From an uncultured Oscillospiraceae bacterium (GTDB lineage: Bacteria > Bacillota > Clostridia > Oscillospirales > Acutalibacteraceae): a DNA stretch of 7,638 bases. The stretch is from assembly GCA_958451705.1 (NCBI GenBank), contig CAUDRD010000068.1, positions 1 to 7,638 of the forward strand, read 5' to 3'. A model generated the notes under the pieces. That model ran no database searches. It had not been told where the DNA came from and was given only the letters and a program-made list of their open reading frames with translations. Made by a program: the position numbers and the translations under genes. Shown here piece by piece: positions 1 to 5,338 of this stretch (the first letter of the stretch is position 1; each line of letters starts with the position of its first letter).

Positions 1-43
1 TTTGTGCTTTGTTTCGCTGGATATTTTGAGGGAGTGGTATTTA

Positions 44-1528
44 ATGACAGCAATAGGATTTGATAATGACAAGTATATCGAAATTCAGTCTAAGTACATA
101 AAAGAGAGAATTTCTCATTTCGGCAACAAGCTTTATCTCGAAATGGGCGGAAAGCTTTTCGACGATTTTCACGCTTCACGAGTGCTTCCGGGATTTCAGC
201 CGGACAGTAAAATCAGAATGCTTCTCCACCTTGCGGATCAGGCGGAGGTTGTAGTGGCTATATGCGCCTCGGATATTGTAAAGAATAAGCTCAGAGGCGA
301 CCTGGGAATTACATATGAAGACGATGTTCTGCGCCTTATCGACGCTTTCCGTGCAGCGGGGCTTTACGTTGGCAGCGTAGTCCTTACCCAGTATTCGGGA
401 CAGCCGGCCGCGGATAAATTCAGAAAGCGCCTTGCAGCTCTCGGAATAAAAGTATATCTCCATTATCCTATTGAGGGCTATCCGGGAAACATTCCTCTTA
501 TTGCCAGTGAAGAGGGCTTCGGCAAAAATGAATATATTGAAACTACAAGACCTCTTGTAATAGTCACTGCTCCGGGACCCGGAAGCGGAAAAATGGCAAC
601 CTGTCTTTCACAGCTTTACCATGAATATAAGCGCGGTATAAAAGCCGGTTATGCAAAATTTGAAACTTTCCCAGTTTGGAATCTTCCCCTTAAGCATCCC
701 GTAAACCTTGCCTATGAGGCTGCAACGGCAGACCTTAACGACGTTAACATGATAGACCCCTTCCACCTTGAAGCATATGGAACGACTACCGTTAACTATA
801 ATAGAGACGTAGAAGTTTTCCCTGTTCTGAGTGCTATTCTTTCAAAGATTATGGGTGAGTGTCCCTATAAATCACCTACGGATATGGGCGTAAATATGGC
901 GGGAAAATGCATCGTTGACGATGATGCCTGCCGTGAGGCTTCCTGCCAGGAGATAATAAGACGTTATTATCAGACTCTTTGTGATAAGCTTATGGGCAGA
1001 GGAGATTCGGAAGCGGTATATAAGGTTGAGCTGCTTATGAGCAAGGCAGGAGTTACAACCGACGACAGAAAAGTGGTTAAGGCGGCAAATGACAGAGCAG
1101 AGGAGACGGAAAATCCTGCGGCGGCAATTGAGCTTCCAAACGGTGAAATTGTCACTGGCAAGACCAGCAATCTTTTAGGTGCTTCTGCGGCGGCCCTTCT
1201 CAATGCTCTCAAGAAGCTTGGTAATATTGACGATGAAAAGCTTCTGATTTCTCCCAGCATTATCGAACCCATACAGAACCTTAAAACTTCAAATCTCGGC
1301 AATCACAATCCTAGACTTCACACCGACGAGGTGCTTATAGCTCTTTGCATGAGCGCCGTTACCGATAAAACTGCGGCTCTTGCAATGGAGCAGCTTCCGA
1401 AGCTTAAAGGCTGTGAGGCACATTCCTCCGTTATGCTCTCACAGGTTGATTCCTCTGTTTTCAGAAAACTCGGACTCAACCTTACCTGTGAGCCGAAGTA
1501 TCAGACTAAAAAGCTTTATCATAAATAA
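44..1528 (+). CDS. DUF1846 family protein (P-loop-like motif)
   Basis: Encodes a 494-residue soluble protein that I recognise as the DUF1846 family, about 500 residues long in Firmicutes and Actinobacteria; its biochemical function is not established to my knowledge. The start is the ATG at 44, because GAGGGAG (28-34) lies 9 nt upstream; an in-frame TTG at position 2 would extend it but has no visible ribosome site. The N-terminal third carries the conserved stretch YLEMGGKLFDDFHASRVLPGF (about residues 31-51). Residues 174-183 read VTAPGPGSGK, a glycine-rich P-loop-like turn with K183 after a hydrophobic strand, which suggests nucleotide binding (inference). Residues 206-300 continue with family-typical sequence, including MIDPFHLEAYG. 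No signal peptide or membrane segment is seen. It is followed after 2 nt by a strong hairpin terminator. Family assignment is confident; function is unknown. Confidence 0.88.
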   Translation: MTAIGFDNDKYIEIQSKYIKERISHFGNKLYLEMGGKLFDDFHASRVLPGFQPDSKIRMLLHLADQAEVVVAICASDIVKNKLRGDLGITYEDDVLRLIDAFRAAGLYVGSVVLTQYSGQPAADKFRKRLAALGIKVYLHYPIEGYPGNIPLIASEEGFGKNEYIETTRPLVIVTAPGPGSGKMATCLSQLYHEYKRGIKAGYAKFETFPVWNLPLKHPVNLAYEAATADLNDVNMIDPFHLEAYGTTTVNYNRDVEVFPVLSAILSKIMGECPYKSPTDMGVNMAGKCIVDDDACREASCQEIIRRYYQTLCDKLMGRGDSEAVYKVELLMSKAGVTTDDRKVVKAANDRAEETENPAAAIELPNGEIVTGKTSNLLGASAAALLNALKKLGNIDDEKLLISPSIIEPIQNLKTSNLGNHNPRLHTDEVLIALCMSAVTDKTAALAMEQLPKLKGCEAHSSVMLSQVDSSVFRKLGLNLTCEPKYQTKKLYHK

Positions 1529-1530
1529 AG

Positions 1531-1565
1531 AAAATGACCTGCCTTTAGGGCGGGTCATTTTTATT
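1531..1565 (+). terminator. Intrinsic terminator of the DUF1846 gene
   Basis: AAAATGACCTGCC (1531-1543) pairs with GGCGGGTCATTTT (1549-1561) around a 5-nt loop, with one T.G wobble, and runs into TTTTTATTA. It begins 2 nt after the stop codon. It may also serve the convergent operon from the other side. Confidence 0.88.
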
Positions 1566-1573
1566 ACATCATG

Positions 1574-1608
1574 CAAAAGCGGTTCTCAACAGCTGAGAAC
1601 CGCTTTTG
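1574..1608 (-). terminator. Intrinsic terminator of the oadB-oadG operon (convergent)
   Basis: A perfect 15-bp inverted repeat: CAAAAGCGGTTCTCA (1574-1588) and TGAGAACCGCTTTTG (1594-1608), with a 5-nt loop. It lies 12 nt beyond the stop codon of the minus-strand gene that ends at 1621, and the minus-strand 3' arm ends in CTTTTG. The U-tract is short, so transcripts that pass it would next meet the 1531-1565 hairpin. Confidence 0.8.
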
Positions 1609-1620
1609 TAACACTGTATT

Positions 1621-1845
1621 TTATTTCTTTTCAGCTTTCTCTTTTTTCTTCTTCTCCTTATCTACGGGGAAAAGCTTAAAGAGAACCTTAATTCCTACCA
1701 TTATGGCGAGAATTACTATGAATATGCCCAGCATACCGTAAAGCATCATGAGCAAAGTTTGAAGAAAAGCCGGAACATCAATGGTGAAATTGAAGCCGGT
1801 GTTTGCGGCAAGGGTTAAAGCTGTAAAAATTGAAAGTAAATTCAT
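1621..1845 (-). CDS. OadG-like gamma subunit of a Na+-translocating decarboxylase
   Basis: A 74-residue membrane protein. A short hydrophobic N-terminus (1-13) is followed by a clear transmembrane helix at about residues 32-57 containing GMLGIFIVILAIMVGIKVLF. A very lysine-rich tail (63-74, KEKKKKEKAEKK) should be cytosolic. The GM-x-x-F-hydrophobic helix with a charged tail resembles the OadG family, whose members are small single-span proteins that assemble the decarboxylase complex and anchor the beta subunit. OadG sequences are poorly conserved, so adjacency to the beta subunit carries much of the assignment. AAAGGAG (1859-1853) lies 7 nt before the ATG, and the gene starts 15 nt after the upstream oadB stop, so the two are almost certainly co-transcribed. 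The long Pro/Ala-rich tail and metal-binding C-terminus of Klebsiella-type OadG are absent. It could alternatively be a generic small membrane partner. Confidence 0.72.
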   Translation of the reverse strand: MNLLSIFTALTLAANTGFNFTIDVPAFLQTLLMMLYGMLGIFIVILAIMVGIKVLFKLFPVDKEKKKKEKAEKK

Positions 1846-1860
1846 AATCCGACTCCTTTC

Positions 1861-2991
1861 TTACATTCCGAGAGCACTTGAAACGAGGCTTATAACCATA
1901 CCGCCTGCGATAACGGAAGCAATCTGACCGGAAACGTTTGCGCCGGCAGCGTGCATGAGCAGGAAGTTCTGGGGATCCTCTGCAAGGCCCATCTTATGAA
2001 CAACACGGGAGGACATGGGGAATGCGGAAATACCTGCAGCGCCGACCATAGGGTTTATCTTGTTCTTTGTAAAGAGGTTTATGATCTTTGCAAAGACAAC
2101 ACCTCCGATTGTATCGAATATAAACGCTACAAGACCGAGAGCCATGATCATAAGTGTCTGAACGTTGAGGAACTGCTGGTACTGCATCTTAGTGGAGACA
2201 GAAAGTCCCAGAAGAATTGTGATGAGGTTTGCAAGTTCGTTCTGAGCGCTCTTTGAAAGGTTGTCCAAAACGCCGCACTCACGGATGAGGTTACCGAACA
2301 TCAGGAAGCCTACGAGAGCTACCGACTTGGGAGCGATGAGGCCTGCAATGGCTGTAATCATAATGGGGAAAAGAATCTTTGTGGTCTTTGAAACGCCCTG
2401 GGGATTATAGGGCATACGGATAAGGCGTTCCTTTTTGGTTGTGACCAGCTTGATAACAGGGGGCTGGATAATGGGAACAAGGGCCATATAAGAGTAAGCG
2501 GCAACGATAATTGCGCCTGTGTAATTTGAATTAAAGTAGTTTGCAACGAAAATAGATGTGGGACCGTCTGCTGCGCCGATAATTGCTATTGAAGCGGCGT
2601 CTTTAAGCTCAAAGCCCACAAGGGAGGCGAGGCTCAGGGTGAAGAAGATGCCGAACTGAGCGGCGGCGCCGAAGAGCATCATTTTCGGGTTACTCAGCAA
2701 TGGACCGAAGTCTATCATTGCGCCTATACCCACAAATAAAAGCAGCGGGAAAAGCTCGTTTGCAATACCTGCGTTGAAAAGAGTGTCGATTGGTCCTATT
2801 TCAAGTCCCTGGGTTACAGCGCCTGAAAGGGGGAGGTTTACAAGAATTGCACCGAAGCCCATGGGAAGAAGCAGGGAGGGCTCCATGTTTTTCTTTATAG
2901 CAAGATAAACAAGGAGAGCGCCTATTACCCACATGACTAACATTTGCCAGCGGACTTCGGAAAAGTTTGAAAAAAGTACGGAAATATCCAT
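1861..2991 (-). CDS. oadB: Na+-translocating decarboxylase beta subunit (OadB/MmdB/GcdB family)
   Basis: A 376-residue polytopic inner-membrane protein of the OAD_beta family. Known members decarboxylate carboxybiotin and couple this to Na+ export. The key polar residues reported for Klebsiella OadB line up by spacing: D142 in GAADGPTSIF, Y168 26 residues later, and N313, G317, S322 and R329 in NPMVGAAGISAFPMSSR, corresponding to D203, Y229, N373, G377, S382 and R389. The other family blocks GNLIRECGVLDNLS (233-246) and MHAAGANVSGQIAS (346-359) are present. The length suits Gram-positive homologues. The substrate (oxaloacetate, methylmalonyl-CoA or glutaconyl-CoA) cannot be told from this subunit. 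It is the first gene of a two-gene operon behind a predicted Mn2+ riboswitch, and no carboxyltransferase or biotin-carrier gene is nearby. The start is fixed by an in-frame TGA just upstream (2997-2995); the candidate Shine-Dalgarno AAGGA (3010-3006) is 14 nt away, longer than usual. Confidence 0.93.
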   Translation of the reverse strand: MDISVLFSNFSEVRWQMLVMWVIGALLVYLAIKKNMEPSLLLPMGFGAILVNLPLSGAVTQGLEIGPIDTLFNAGIANELFPLLLFVGIGAMIDFGPLLSNPKMMLFGAAAQFGIFFTLSLASLVGFELKDAASIAIIGAADGPTSIFVANYFNSNYTGAIIVAAYSYMALVPIIQPPVIKLVTTKKERLIRMPYNPQGVSKTTKILFPIMITAIAGLIAPKSVALVGFLMFGNLIRECGVLDNLSKSAQNELANLITILLGLSVSTKMQYQQFLNVQTLMIMALGLVAFIFDTIGGVVFAKIINLFTKNKINPMVGAAGISAFPMSSRVVHKMGLAEDPQNFLLMHAAGANVSGQIASVIAGGMVISLVSSALGM

Positions 2992-3037
2992 TTTTCAAAA
3001 TCACGTCCTTTACTTAAATTTTCGGAAAAGGGACGGC

Positions 3038-3085
3038 AAAAAGAAAAAAGACCTTCACCATGCAGCTTGCATAATGAAAAGTCTT
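3038..3085 (-). terminator. Riboswitch expression platform: regulated intrinsic terminator
   Basis: On the minus strand, 3085-3068 pairs with 3064-3048 in a 17-bp stem with G.U wobbles, one bulged U and a 3-nt AGC loop, followed by TTTTCTTTTT. The 5' arm reuses 3085-3076, which in the aptamer fold forms the 3' strands of P1 and P2, so the two folds exclude each other. Metal-stabilised P1 should block termination, giving an ON switch. Confidence 0.85.
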
Positions 3086-3164
3086 GCTCTTTTAAAGTAT
3101 GTGCGGGCAAAGAGCCGTAATGACGCATCAATACTACGGATAAACCGCAAGCTACTCCCTCTTC
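3076..3164 (-). ncRNA. yybP-ykoY (manganese) riboswitch aptamer upstream of oadB
   Basis: Read on the minus strand. P1 pairs GAAGAG (3164-3159) with CTTTTC (3081-3076). It is followed by the L1 sequence GGAGTA and then GC (3158-3151). P2 pairs CTTGC (3151-3147) with GCAAG (3087-3083). P3 pairs AGTAT (3135-3131) with ATACT (3100-3096), then TGCG/CGCA (3127-3124 with 3105-3102) and GGC/GCC (3116-3114 with 3108-3106). The conserved L3-type CGTCA..TACG lies at 3125-3116. The GGGAGTAGC ... CGTCA ... GCAAGAC signature is the one I know from yybP-ykoY RNAs, in which docking of L1 against L3 forms the Mn2+ site. It starts about 6 nt after the predicted transcription start. The identification is from memory of the consensus, not from a covariance-model search. 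Confidence 0.85.
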
Positions 3165-3176
3165 AATAACGAATCT

Positions 3177-3205
3177 ATTATATACGATGAAAAGTAAATT
3201 TCCAA
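3177..3205 (-). promoter_or_regulatory. Sigma-A-type promoter for the riboswitch-oadB-oadG operon
   Basis: On the minus strand, a -35 TTGGAA (3205-3200) and a perfect -10 TATAAT (3182-3177) are separated by exactly 17 nt. Transcription would start near 3170, so the RNA enters the riboswitch aptamer almost at its 5' end. Confidence 0.85.
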
Positions 3206-3240
3206 TACTTTTTTAATAATTTCTTAAATATCTTAAGTAA

Positions 3241-3273
3241 TTATCCACCGTTTACGGTTCTGGTGTGGAAAAC
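3241..3273. repeat. Imperfect inverted repeat upstream of the SDR gene
   Basis: TTATCCACC (3241-3249) and TGTGGAAAA (3265-3273, complement TTTTCCACA) form an inverted pair with nested ACCG-TTTA-CGGT (3247-3258). The 331-nt oadB-SDR gap otherwise holds the oadB promoter, riboswitch and terminator. I see no convincing -35/-10 pair for the SDR gene; TAAAAT at 3289-3294 is only a candidate -10. The repeat could be an operator. Both arms also resemble DnaA boxes (consensus TTWTNCACA): the right arm matches fully, the left has one mismatch. Confidence 0.45.
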
Positions 3274-3322
3274 TTGTCGCTTTAGGTGTAAAATAAAAGC
3301 ATAAAGTGCGGAGGAACAGAAA

Positions 3323-4057
3323 ATGAAAAAAACTGTAGTTGTTACCGGAGGCTCCAGAGGCATAGGCAGAAGCATGGTTCTCGCCTTTGCCGAAAAGGGA
3401 TATAATGTTGTTTTCTGCTATGAGAAAAACGAAAATGCCGCTTTAGAAACTGAAAAAGCGGCAAGAAAATTTAATTCTGAGGTATACGCATTTAAGGGAG
3501 ATGTCTCTAAGAGCGGCGATGTTGAAAAACTTTTCGTCTTCACTGAGGAAAAGTTTTCAGGAGCCGATATTCTCGTATGTAATGCAGGTATAGGCAGACA
3601 GAAGCTTTTTACTGATATAACCGATGAGGACTTTGACCGTATGATAGGAGTAAATCTCAAAGGCGTATTTTACTGCTGCCGGAGAGCTCTGCCCTATATG
3701 ATACGGAATAAATGGGGACGGATAATAAATATAACGTCTATGTGGGGCGAGACGGGAGGCTCATGCGAAGTTGATTACTCTGCCTCAAAGGCGGGAGTGA
3801 TAGGCCTTACAAAAGCTCTTGCCAAGGAAGTGGGCCCCAGCGGAATAACGGTAAACGCTGTTTCTCCCGGAGTTATTGAAACTGATATGAATTCGGCCTT
3901 TACCCCTGAGGATATGGCGGTTCTTGCCGATGAAACTCCCCTTTGCAGAATAGGAAGACCGGAGGACGTTGCCGCAGCAGCGGTTTTTCTTGCCGGAGAA
4001 GAGGCAAGTTTTATAACGGGACAGGTTTTAGGCGTTAACGGCGGAATAGTAATTTAA
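3323..4057 (+). CDS. SDR-family oxidoreductase, FabG-like (3-oxoacyl-ACP reductase type)
   Basis: A 244-residue classical short-chain dehydrogenase/reductase, the usual FabG length. It has the N-terminal Rossmann motif TGGSRGIG (8-15), D60-V61, NAG (87-89), and the catalytic tetrad N111, S139, Y152 and K156 in YSASK, followed by the family PG motif (S181-P182-G183) and a C-terminal ITGQVLGVNGG (231-241). SRG in the glycine motif with no acidic residue at the end of beta2 (FCYEKN) favours NADPH over NADH. It is cytosolic. FabG reduces 3-oxoacyl-ACP in fatty acid synthesis, but the gene stands alone here, away from any fab genes, so the substrate is uncertain and another ketone or alcohol is possible. 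GGAGG (3310-3314) lies 8 nt before the ATG. The gene appears monocistronic, diverging from oadB and converging on rpsT. Confidence 0.9.
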   Translation: MKKTVVVTGGSRGIGRSMVLAFAEKGYNVVFCYEKNENAALETEKAARKFNSEVYAFKGDVSKSGDVEKLFVFTEEKFSGADILVCNAGIGRQKLFTDITDEDFDRMIGVNLKGVFYCCRRALPYMIRNKWGRIINITSMWGETGGSCEVDYSASKAGVIGLTKALAKEVGPSGITVNAVSPGVIETDMNSAFTPEDMAVLADETPLCRIGRPEDVAAAAVFLAGEEASFITGQVLGVNGGIVI

Positions 4058-4087
4058 AATCTGCACATTTGTCCTGAAAATACGAAT

Positions 4088-4110
4088 GCCGGAAGGAAAA
4101 TCCTTCCGGC
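4088..4110. terminator. Hairpin between convergent SDR gene and rpsT, likely bidirectional terminator
   Basis: A perfect 10-bp stem, GCCGGAAGGA (4088-4097) and TCCTTCCGGC (4101-4110), with a 3-nt loop, placed 30 nt after the SDR stop and 52 nt after the rpsT stop. U-tracts are poor on both sides (TGTTCATAT on +, ATTCGTATTTT on -), so strength is uncertain. On the minus strand a weaker hairpin, AAGCCC-AAAA-GGGTTT (4141-4126), comes first, just after rpsT. Confidence 0.6.
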
Positions 4111-4162
4111 TGTTCATATAGCTAAAACCCTTTTGGGCTTGCTTTCCGCATTAATTTGTCGC

Positions 4163-4426
4163 TTACGCCTTTGCACCGTTAAGCTTGCAAACAAGGGCGG
4201 ACTTTTTGTGTGCAGCGTTCTTCTTGTGGATAAGACCCTTTGCAGCAGCCTGGTCAATTCTCTTAACTGCAACCTTAACTACAACGTCCTTATCGGCAGC
4301 GTTAGCCTCGATAGCTGCATTTGCCTTTTTGATGACTGTTTTAAGCTCAGACTTTCTTGCCTTGTTGTTAGCGGCCTTTGTCTGAGAAACGAGAACACGC
4401 TTTTTAGCAGATTTAATATTTGGCAT
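4163..4426 (-). CDS. rpsT: 30S ribosomal protein S20
   Basis: An 87-residue, lysine- and alanine-rich protein that binds 16S rRNA early in 30S assembly. The start MPNIKSAKKRV, the central helical K/A-rich region and the conserved GLIHKKNAAHKKSAL (64-78) are diagnostic of S20. The ATG at 4426 is chosen because GGAGG (4440-4436) lies 9 nt upstream and the protein then begins like known S20; an upstream in-frame ATG at 4537 would add 37 residues unlike the family. The gene is monocistronic and transcribed away from rpmH. S20 is often autoregulated, but nothing in the short leader shows this directly. Confidence 0.97.
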   Translation of the reverse strand: MPNIKSAKKRVLVSQTKAANNKARKSELKTVIKKANAAIEANAADKDVVVKVAVKRIDQAAAKGLIHKKNAAHKKSALVCKLNGAKA

Positions 4427-4463
4427 AGTGTCACACCTCCTTCGGCTTCTCATACAGGTTATT

Positions 4464-4492
4464 ATAATATCACAAAGCAAAAGGCAATGCAA
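4464..4492 (-). promoter_or_regulatory. Probable rpsT promoter
   Basis: On the minus strand, TTGCAT (4492-4487) and TATTAT (4469-4464) are 17 nt apart. An overlapping TATAAT (4466-4461) is a better -10 but sits 20 nt from the same -35. Either way the leader before the rpsT ribosome site is short, about 15-20 nt. Confidence 0.55.
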
Positions 4493-4575
4493 GTTTTTTT
4501 CAAAAAAACATTGTCGCCTTAGAAAGAAAAAATTCAAAAAACCTTATTTTAACCCTTGGAATATGCAAAATTTAG

Positions 4576-4605
4576 TTGACATAATCACTTGTATTGTTAT
4601 ATAAT
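4576..4605 (+). promoter_or_regulatory. Sigma-A promoter of the rpmH-rnpA-yidD-yidC-khpB cluster
   Basis: A perfect -35 TTGACA (4576-4581) and a perfect -10 TATAAT (4600-4605) are 18 nt apart. Transcription should start near 4612, giving a leader of roughly 113 nt before rpmH. The first bases of that leader form a hairpin, GACTGTA-TTTTT-TACAGTC (4618-4636). Confidence 0.9.
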
Positions 4606-4724
4606 GAATCTCTGCAAGACTGTATTTTTTACAGTCAAGTATTTTAAATGTCAGTAAGAGGCGGCTTTATTAATAAGCGGACAAGCCTTTTTGCTTATCA
4701 CCCTCAAAAAAGGAGGTCAGAAAG

Positions 4725-4859
4725 ATGAAGAGAACTTACCAGCCTAAGAAGCGTCACAGAAAGATGGAGCACGGATTCCGTAAGAGAATGGCCGACAGAA
4801 ACGGACGCAAGGTACTTTCACGCCGCAGGGCAAAGGGCAGAAAGCAGCTCACATACTGA
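4725..4859 (+). CDS. rpmH: 50S ribosomal protein L34
   Basis: A 44-residue, highly basic protein of the 50S subunit. It starts MKRTYQPKKRHRK and ends RRRAKGRKQLTY, with the family core HGFRKRMADRNGRKVLS between; this is full length for L34. AGGAGG (4711-4716) lies 8 nt before the ATG. It leads the conserved rpmH-rnpA-yidD-yidC-jag gene order and follows a consensus promoter. Its transcript is normally very abundant, so the 128-nt gap to rnpA may be a point where rnpA expression is reduced. Confidence 0.97.
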   Translation: MKRTYQPKKRHRKMEHGFRKRMADRNGRKVLSRRRAKGRKQLTY

Positions 4860-4987
4860 TTTTGCCTATTTTAATCCGGAAGGCGCATTGTTTTTCGTCC
4901 GGGAACATCCTATGTCTTATTAATATAATAACTATGATGTAAGGCTCGGAAGCGACAAAGCGTTTATTCCGTGAGCGGTGATCTGAA

Positions 4988-5338
4988 TTGTCTGAAGCAG
5001 TTGAAACAGTTGTTTTAAACACAAATAGTGATTTTCGCCGTGCCTACTGGCGCGGAAAGTCGTACAAACATCCTGCACTGGTTACGTATGTAAACAAAAA
5101 CCGTGCGGGAATTTGTCGTATTGGAATAACTACAGGTAAAAAAATAGGCAATGCAGTACACCGAAACCGTGCAAAAAGAGTAATAAGGGCAGCTTTTGCC
5201 CGCTGTAAACCACAGCTCACTGCCGGAACCGGCTGCGATATAGTTTTTGTGGCACGGACAAAAACCACCTACTCCAACTCCAACGATATATACGCAGTTA
5301 TGAGTGAGCATCTTAAATCAGCAGGGATTATGAAATAA
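4988..5338 (+). CDS. rnpA: Ribonuclease P protein component
   Basis: A 116-residue basic protein that binds the RNase P RNA and helps it remove 5' leaders from pre-tRNAs. Family marks are DFRRAYWRGKSY (15-26) in the substrate cleft, the RNR signature in NAVHRNRAKRVIR (55-67), and the C-terminal CDIVFVARTKT (83-93). The proposed start is TTG at 4988: an in-frame TGA lies at 4979-4981, and GGTGATC (4977-4983) matches the anti-Shine-Dalgarno end at a suitable distance. No in-frame ATG exists before the conserved region, so a rare start codon is needed. TTG may keep the protein level well below L34. The stop overlaps the yidD start (TAATG), indicating coupling. Confidence 0.93.
   Translation: MSEAVETVVLNTNSDFRRAYWRGKSYKHPALVTYVNKNRAGICRIGITTGKKIGNAVHRNRAKRVIRAAFARCKPQLTAGTGCDIVFVARTKTTYSNSNDIYAVMSEHLKSAGIMK

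Noticed and set aside
2..43. Upstream TTG extension of the DUF1846 gene
   Set aside because: No ribosome site precedes the TTG at 2, while a good one (GAGGGAG) precedes the ATG at 44, and the added residues do not look like the family start.
1951..2256. Open frame of 101 codons on the plus strand, antisense to oadB
   Set aside because: It is a shadow of a well-supported membrane protein gene, has no ribosome site, and its translation is Cys/His-rich without family resemblance.
2937..3131. Small minus-strand open frame (64 codons) overlapping the oadB leader
   Set aside because: It runs through the aptamer and terminator stems, which explain the sequence better, and it overlaps oadB in another frame.
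4226..4234. Perfect DnaA-box sequence (complement TTATCCACA) inside rpsT
   Set aside because: It encodes part of the conserved LIHKK segment of S20 and is isolated, so chance within a constrained coding region is the simplest explanation.
4427..4537. N-terminal extension of rpsT to the ATG at 4537
   Set aside because: S20 proteins begin at MPNIKSA; the extension runs through the predicted promoter, and GGAGG sits exactly before the inner ATG.
4876..4902. Possible rpmH terminator hairpin CCGGA...TCCGG
   Set aside because: Only 5 bp with a 17-nt loop and no following T-tract; at best a weak processing or attenuation element.
4924..4929. TATAAT between rpmH and rnpA as a separate rnpA promoter
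   Set aside because: The region 16-18 nt upstream (GGGAAC) has no -35 resemblance and there is no extended -10; the tract is simply AT-rich.
5015..5311. Open frame of 98 codons on the minus strand, antisense to rnpA
   Set aside because: Shadow of rnpA, with no promoter, ribosome site or recognisable domain.
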